Origin: Psychroflexus sp.
GTDB taxonomy: Bacteria; Bacteroidota; Bacteroidia; Flavobacteriales; Flavobacteriaceae
Direction: 5' to 3'
Assembly: GCA_003565575.1 (NCBI GenBank)
Contig: PXBV01000253.1
Coordinates: 1 to 10,678 of the forward strand
DNA: 10,678 nt
The stretch's first letter is position 1. Each line of letters begins with the position of its first letter. The translations under genes were made by a program, and so were the position numbers. The notes under the pieces were generated by a model. That model ran no database searches, was not told the DNA's origin, and saw only the letters and a list, made by a program, of their open reading frames with translations. Shown here in pieces: positions 6,685 through 10,678 of this stretch.

Positions 6685-8142
6685 TTAGGATGAAGAAGTC
6701 TGCATTGGACTGTAACCAACCGCTTTACCTTTTAGAGTAGCACTTGTGCATTCTTTCATTTCTACCAGCACATAATCACCTACTTTATAATGTTCTTTTG
6801 GAAACACCACTGTTGTATTTTGGGTGTTTCTGCCGCTCCATTCTAGATTAGATTTTTTGGACTCTTTTTCAATTAAAACTTCTTCGATTTTCCCTAAGTG
6901 TTGTTCTGTTCTGTATTTAGAATGTAATTGCTGTAAATCTATAATGTCTTGTAATCTTTTTTTCTTAACAGATTCGGGGACATCATCTTGAAACTTTTTA
7001 GCGCCTAGGGTTCCTGGTCTTTCAGAATAGGCAAACATGTAGCCAAAATCATACTTTACATACCTCATTAGGGATAAGGTGTCTCTGTGGTCTTCTTCTG
7101 TTTCTGAAGGGAAGCCCGTTATCATATCTTGTGAAATACCACAATCTGGGATTATTTTTCTGATGTTATCTATCAATTCAAAATAGTCTTCACGTGTATG
7201 TAAGCGATTCATTTTTTTCAAAATTCTATCGCTGCCACTTTGTACGGGTAAATGAATGTAATTACAAATATTATGATGCTTAGCCATGACTTCAATAACA
7301 TCCAAGGTCATGTCCTGTGGGTTGGAAGTAGAAAAACGAATACGCATTCTTGGTTGTGCTTTGGCTACCATATCTAGTAAGTCTGCAAAGTATACGGCAG
7401 TGGCTTTTTGCATTTCAGAGGCTTTTTTAAAATCTTTTTTCAAACCTCCTCCATACCATAGGTAGCTATCTACGTTTTGGCCTAGTAAGGTAATTTCTTT
7501 GAAGCCTTTTTCCCAAAGGTCATTAACCTCATCTAGGATACTTTGAGGGTCTCTACTTCGTTCTCGTCCTCTGGTAAAAGGCACCACGCAAAACGTGCAC
7601 ATATTATCACAACCTCTAGTTATTGAAACAAATGCAGAAACTCCATTGCTTTGTAACCTTACGGGTGATATATCTCCGTAAGTTTCTTCTTTGGAAAGGA
7701 TTACATTTATAGCATCTCTACCATTTTCAACCTCTTCCAAAAGATTTGGTAAATCTTTATAGGCATCTGGCCCTACAACCAAATCAACAATTTTCTCTTC
7801 TTCTAAGAATTTGTGTTTTAAGCGTTCTGCCATACAACCTAGCACGCCTACTTTCATAGAGGGGTTATCTTTTTTAACGGCATTGAACTTTTCAAGTCGT
7901 TTTCTCACAGTTTGTTCTGCCTTATCTCTAATGGAACAGGTGTTCACCAATACAAGGTCTGCTTCTATCAACTCATTAGTGGTGTTGTAGCCTTGGTTAT
8001 TCAAGATGGATGCTACAATTTCACTATCACTAAAGTTCATAGCACAGCCGTAACTTTCGATATAAAGTTTTTTAGAATTCCCTATTTTATTATCTTTTAC
8101 CAAGGTCTGGCCCTGCAATGTTTCATCAATTACCTTCTCCAT
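6685..8142 (-). CDS. miaB: tRNA-2-methylthio-N6-dimethylallyladenosine synthase MiaB
   Basis: MiaB is a radical SAM methylthiotransferase that adds the 2-methylthio group to isopentenyl-A37 of tRNAs reading UNN codons. With the start at 8142 it has 485 residues. The N-terminal UPF0004 domain holds the auxiliary iron-sulfur cluster ligands Cys33 (SYGCAMN), Cys69 (NTCSIRDKAEQ) and Cys103 (LGCMAER). The radical SAM cluster is Cys178, Cys182 and Cys185 in RGCDNMCTFC. A C-terminal TRAM domain (about 415-480) binds tRNA. SYGCAMNFSDSE and NTCSIRDKAEQ mark MiaB rather than RimO or MtaB. The frame stays open to an ATG at 8199, but the extra 19 residues are unlike the family, and a strong promoter at 8162-8192 would lie inside them, so MEKVIDE at 8142 is the better start. 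It leads the operon; the activator gene begins 14 bases after its stop. Confidence 0.97.
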   Translation of the reverse strand: MEKVIDETLQGQTLVKDNKIGNSKKLYIESYGCAMNFSDSEIVASILNNQGYNTTNELIEADLVLVNTCSIRDKAEQTVRKRLEKFNAVKKDNPSMKVGVLGCMAERLKHKFLEEEKIVDLVVGPDAYKDLPNLLEEVENGRDAINVILSKEETYGDISPVRLQSNGVSAFVSITRGCDNMCTFCVVPFTRGRERSRDPQSILDEVNDLWEKGFKEITLLGQNVDSYLWYGGGLKKDFKKASEMQKATAVYFADLLDMVAKAQPRMRIRFSTSNPQDMTLDVIEVMAKHHNICNYIHLPVQSGSDRILKKMNRLHTREDYFELIDNIRKIIPDCGISQDMITGFPSETEEDHRDTLSLMRYVKYDFGYMFAYSERPGTLGAKKFQDDVPESVKKKRLQDIIDLQQLHSKYRTEQHLGKIEEVLIEKESKKSNLEWSGRNTQNTTVVFPKEHYKVGDYVLVEMKECTSATLKGKAVGYSPMQTSSS

Positions 8143-8161
8143 AAGACGCACAAATTTTTTG

Positions 8162-8192
8162 CAAATATAAATCAAACACCTATGCTGACAAA
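8162..8192 (-). promoter_or_regulatory. Bacteroidetes-type vegetative promoter of the miaB operon
   Basis: On the minus strand TTTG (complement of 8189-8192) is followed after exactly 19 bases by TATATTTG (complement of 8162-8169). This matches the -33/-7 consensus TTTG-N19-TAnnTTTG of the primary sigma factor in this phylum at every defined position. Transcription would begin about 13-15 bases before the miaB ATG at 8142. It probably drives the whole operon through secG. Confidence 0.8.
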
Positions 8193-8299
8193 ATGTCACT
8201 TAAGTCAATTTCGAATTTATTTTGATAAAAACCTTACCTAAAAAACAGTTTTCATCTTTACTTTAATAAAGTTCTTAAATTCAAATCCAAAAAATCGTA

Positions 8300-8307
8300 T
8301 ACTTTTG
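8300..8307 (+). promoter_or_regulatory. -7 promoter element of topA
   Basis: TACTTTTG fits the -7 consensus TAnnTTTG exactly and lies 18 bases before the topA ATG, which would give a leader of roughly 10-13 bases. No good TTTG is found 19 bases upstream, so the -33 element is weak or absent. A TTTG match alone is common in AT-rich DNA; the position is the main support. Confidence 0.55.
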
Positions 8308-8325
8308 TAACATAAACTATTTAAA

Positions 8326-10678
8326 ATGTCAAAACATCTTGTAATTGTTGAGTCACCAGCCAAAGCTAAAACGATAGAAAAGTTTTTAGGTAAGGATTAT
8401 ACAGTAGCCTCAAGCTTTGGCCACATTGCAGATTTGCCATCCAAAGAACTGGGCGTAGATGTTGAAAATGATTTTAAACCAACCTATGTGGTAAATAGTG
8501 ATAAGAAAGACGTGGTAAGAAAGCTCACTAAAATGGCAAAAAACTCAGATACCGTTTGGCTAGCCAGTGATGAAGATAGGGAAGGAGAAGCCATTGCATG
8601 GCACCTTGCAGATGAGCTTAAGTTAGATGAAAAGAAAACTAAACGTATTGTGTTTTCTGAAATTACTGAATCTGCGATCCTTAACGCTATTAAGAATCCT
8701 AGGGAAATCAATTATAATTTGGTAAATGCTCAAAAGGCCAGACGTGTGTTAGATCGTCTTGTGGGCTATGAGTTATCTCCCATTTTGTGGAGAAAAGTAA
8801 AAGGCGGTCTATCTGCAGGAAGGGTCCAGTCTGTTTCTGTAAGGTTGATTGTGGAGCGAGAGCGTGAAATCTTAGACTTTAATCCTGAAGTGTTTTATAG
8901 AGTAGATGCCGAATTTAAAACGGAAAATGGTTCTACCTTCAAAGCCAAATTACCTAAAAACCTAGAATCCAAAAAAGAAGCTGAAGCCTTTTTGGAAGCG
9001 CAAAAAAAAGCAAGTTTTGAAGTAAGTGATCTTACCAAAAAACCAGCCAAAAAATCTCCTGCGCCTCCCTTTACAACTTCTACCCTTCAACAAGAGGCTG
9101 CCAGGAAACTTTATTTTTCTGTTAGCAAAACCATGAATATGGCTCAACGTCTTTATGAAGCTGGACACATTACATACATGAGGACAGATAGTGTGAATCT
9201 GTCTAAGCAAGCAAAGCAAAGCGCCAAAGATGAAATTGAAAGTGCCTATGGGAGCAAATACCATAAAGAGCGTAATTATAAAGGTAAATCTAAAGGAGCA
9301 CAAGAGGCTCATGAAGCTATACGTCCTACCAATTTTGCCGTGCACCAAATTGATGCGGAACGAGATCAACAGCGCCTATATGAGCTGATTTGGAAGCGAG
9401 GTATTGCTTCTCAAATGAGTGATGCCGCCTTAGAGCGAACCAATGTAAGAATTGCTTCTAGTAATGACGAGCGAGAATTCTCTGCCAATGGTGAAGTTGT
9501 AAAATTTGACGGCTTTTTAAAGGTGTACTTGGAAGGAAAAGATGACGAAGAGGAAGAGCAAAGCGGATTATTGCCTGCAATGAAAGTGGGAGAATCTTTG
9601 TTGAATAATTTTATTCAAGCCACAGAACGGTATACAAGACCTCCGTCTAGATATACAGAAGCTTCTTTAGTTAAAAAACTTGAAGAGCTGGGGATTGGTA
9701 GACCTTCTACTTATGCACCAACAATTTCAACCATTCAAAATAGAAAATACATTGAAAAAGGGAATGTAGATGGAACTGAAAGAGCTTACGTTCAATACAC
9801 CTTCAGAGACAACAAAATTAAAAAGGAAACCCTTTCAGAAAAAGTAGGTAGTGACAAAGGCAAACTTGTACCAACTGATGTTGGTATGGTGGTAAATGAT
9901 TTTTTAGTCAAACATTTTAGAGGAATCCTTGACTATAACTTTACAGCTAAATTAGAGCAAGATTTTGATGAGGTAGCAGAAGGCAATGCAAAATGGAGTA
10001 AAGTGATGAAAGATTTTTACATTCACTTTCATCCTAATGTCCTTGATGTGGCTGCTAATGCAGAGAGGGAAGTGGGTGAGCGCATTCTAGGTAAAGATCC
10101 TGAAACAGGTAAACCCGTAAGTGCACGCTTAGGAAAGTTTGGTCCTATGGTTCAAATAGGTTCTGTAGAAGATGAAGAAAAACCAAGGTTTGCAAGTTTA
10201 AAGCCTGATCAAACCCTAAACTCTGTTACTTATGAGGAAGCTATGGAGCTGTTTAAGCTTCCAAAACAATTGGGTGAGTATAAAGGTGAAGAAGTTGAAG
10301 CTAATGTGGGTAGATATGGGCCCTACGTGCGTTTTGGGAAGAAGTTTGTGTCTTTAGATAAAGGAGAAGACCCATTAGACGTTAATTTAGAGCGTGCTGT
10401 AGAACTCATTAAAGCAAAAGAAAAGGCTGAGGAACCTATCTATTACCATAAAGATAAAGGAGTCCAGAAAGGAGTTGGGCGTTTTGGCCCTTATCTAAAG
10501 TGGGATGGGATGTTTATCAATGTTAATAAAAAATACGATTTTGATCATCTTAGTGAAGCTGATATTGTAGAGCTGATTGAAGATAAGATTCAAAAAGAGA
10601 AAGATAAATTAATTCATCACTGGGAAGAAGAAGGTATTAAGCTAGAGAAGGCTAGGTGGGGAAGGTTCAAATTGTCTA
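8326..10678 (+). CDS. topA: DNA topoisomerase I (type IA), 3' end outside the window
   Basis: TopA relaxes negative supercoils by cutting and passing single strands. The frame is open without a stop from the ATG at 8326 to the window edge (784 complete codons plus one base). The TOPRIM domain has Glu9 in VIVESPAKAKTIE and the metal-binding triad Asp82, Asp84, Glu86 in DEDREGEAIAWHL. The catalytic tyrosine is Tyr284 in HITYMRTDS. GIGRPSTYAP marks the later core domain. The C-terminus has no cysteine and so no zinc fingers. Instead it carries glycine-rich units with GKFGP (603-607), GRYGP (662-666) and GRFGP (718-722), and the start of a further one (RWGRF, 777-781) at the edge. TopA of this phylum is usually somewhat over 800 residues, so only a short tail should be missing. 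It is divergent from miaB across 183 bases. Start chosen from the fit of MSKHLVIVESPAK to the family. Confidence 0.98.
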   Translation, partial: MSKHLVIVESPAKAKTIEKFLGKDYTVASSFGHIADLPSKELGVDVENDFKPTYVVNSDKKDVVRKLTKMAKNSDTVWLASDEDREGEAIAWHLADELKLDEKKTKRIVFSEITESAILNAIKNPREINYNLVNAQKARRVLDRLVGYELSPILWRKVKGGLSAGRVQSVSVRLIVEREREILDFNPEVFYRVDAEFKTENGSTFKAKLPKNLESKKEAEAFLEAQKKASFEVSDLTKKPAKKSPAPPFTTSTLQQEAARKLYFSVSKTMNMAQRLYEAGHITYMRTDSVNLSKQAKQSAKDEIESAYGSKYHKERNYKGKSKGAQEAHEAIRPTNFAVHQIDAERDQQRLYELIWKRGIASQMSDAALERTNVRIASSNDEREFSANGEVVKFDGFLKVYLEGKDDEEEEQSGLLPAMKVGESLLNNFIQATERYTRPPSRYTEASLVKKLEELGIGRPSTYAPTISTIQNRKYIEKGNVDGTERAYVQYTFRDNKIKKETLSEKVGSDKGKLVPTDVGMVVNDFLVKHFRGILDYNFTAKLEQDFDEVAEGNAKWSKVMKDFYIHFHPNVLDVAANAEREVGERILGKDPETGKPVSARLGKFGPMVQIGSVEDEEKPRFASLKPDQTLNSVTYEEAMELFKLPKQLGEYKGEEVEANVGRYGPYVRFGKKFVSLDKGEDPLDVNLERAVELIKAKEKAEEPIYYHKDKGVQKGVGRFGPYLKWDGMFINVNKKYDFDHLSEADIVELIEDKIQKEKDKLIHHWEEEGIKLEKARWGRFKLS

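Noticed and set aside
7912..8241. Plus-strand open frame across the miaB 5' end and its promoter
   Set aside because: It is antisense to the miaB N-terminal domain, and the product is not protein-like in composition.
8484..9369. Minus-strand open frames (8484-8711 and 8962-9369) opposite topA
   Set aside because: They lie wholly inside the conserved TopA core on the other strand; the Phe/Arg-rich product is typical of antisense of Lys/Glu-rich coding DNA.

Overview
The window looks like a housekeeping stretch of a member of the Bacteroidota, most likely family Flavobacteriaceae. The evidence is low GC content, A-rich translation leaders without Shine-Dalgarno sequences, and promoters of the Bacteroidetes type (TTTG, 19 bases, TAnnTTTG). 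It also includes a TopA with C-terminal glycine-rich repeats in place of zinc fingers, a 91-residue GroES, and the order miaB, sigma-54 activator, lptE, TPR gene, secG, groES, groEL, which I recall as common in flavobacteria. The genus cannot be told from this sequence.

Layout from left to right. A hairpin terminator at 7-37 closes a secreted serine carboxypeptidase (S10) gene on the minus strand (60-1547). A second hairpin at 1668-1703 closes the chaperonin pair groES-groEL (3664 down to 1727, minus strand). The 129 bases between groES and secG hold a third hairpin (3746-3772), which ends the operon above, and a possible sigma-54-type promoter for groES. From 8142 down to 3794 runs a compact minus-strand operon: miaB (tRNA ms2i6A synthesis), a sigma-54 activator without a sensory domain, lptE (LPS transport lipoprotein), a TPR protein of unknown role, and secG (Sec translocon). 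Two junctions overlap as TAATG and another is only 2 bases, so translation is probably coupled. A divergent region of 183 bases carries a near-perfect promoter for this operon and a weaker one for topA, which runs rightward from 8326 and leaves the window incomplete.

How the genes fit together: secG, lptE and groESL all serve protein export, outer-membrane assembly or folding. The activator sits in the same operon, and a sigma-54-like site lies in front of groES. An envelope or protein-folding regulatory link is therefore a reasonable hypothesis, but it is inference. I see no mobile element, CRISPR array, tRNA or rRNA, phage gene or defence system. Coding density is high and no stretch over 300 bases lacks a gene. 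I do not see a clearly new biological system; the regulatory question around the activator and the groES promoter is the most interesting point.
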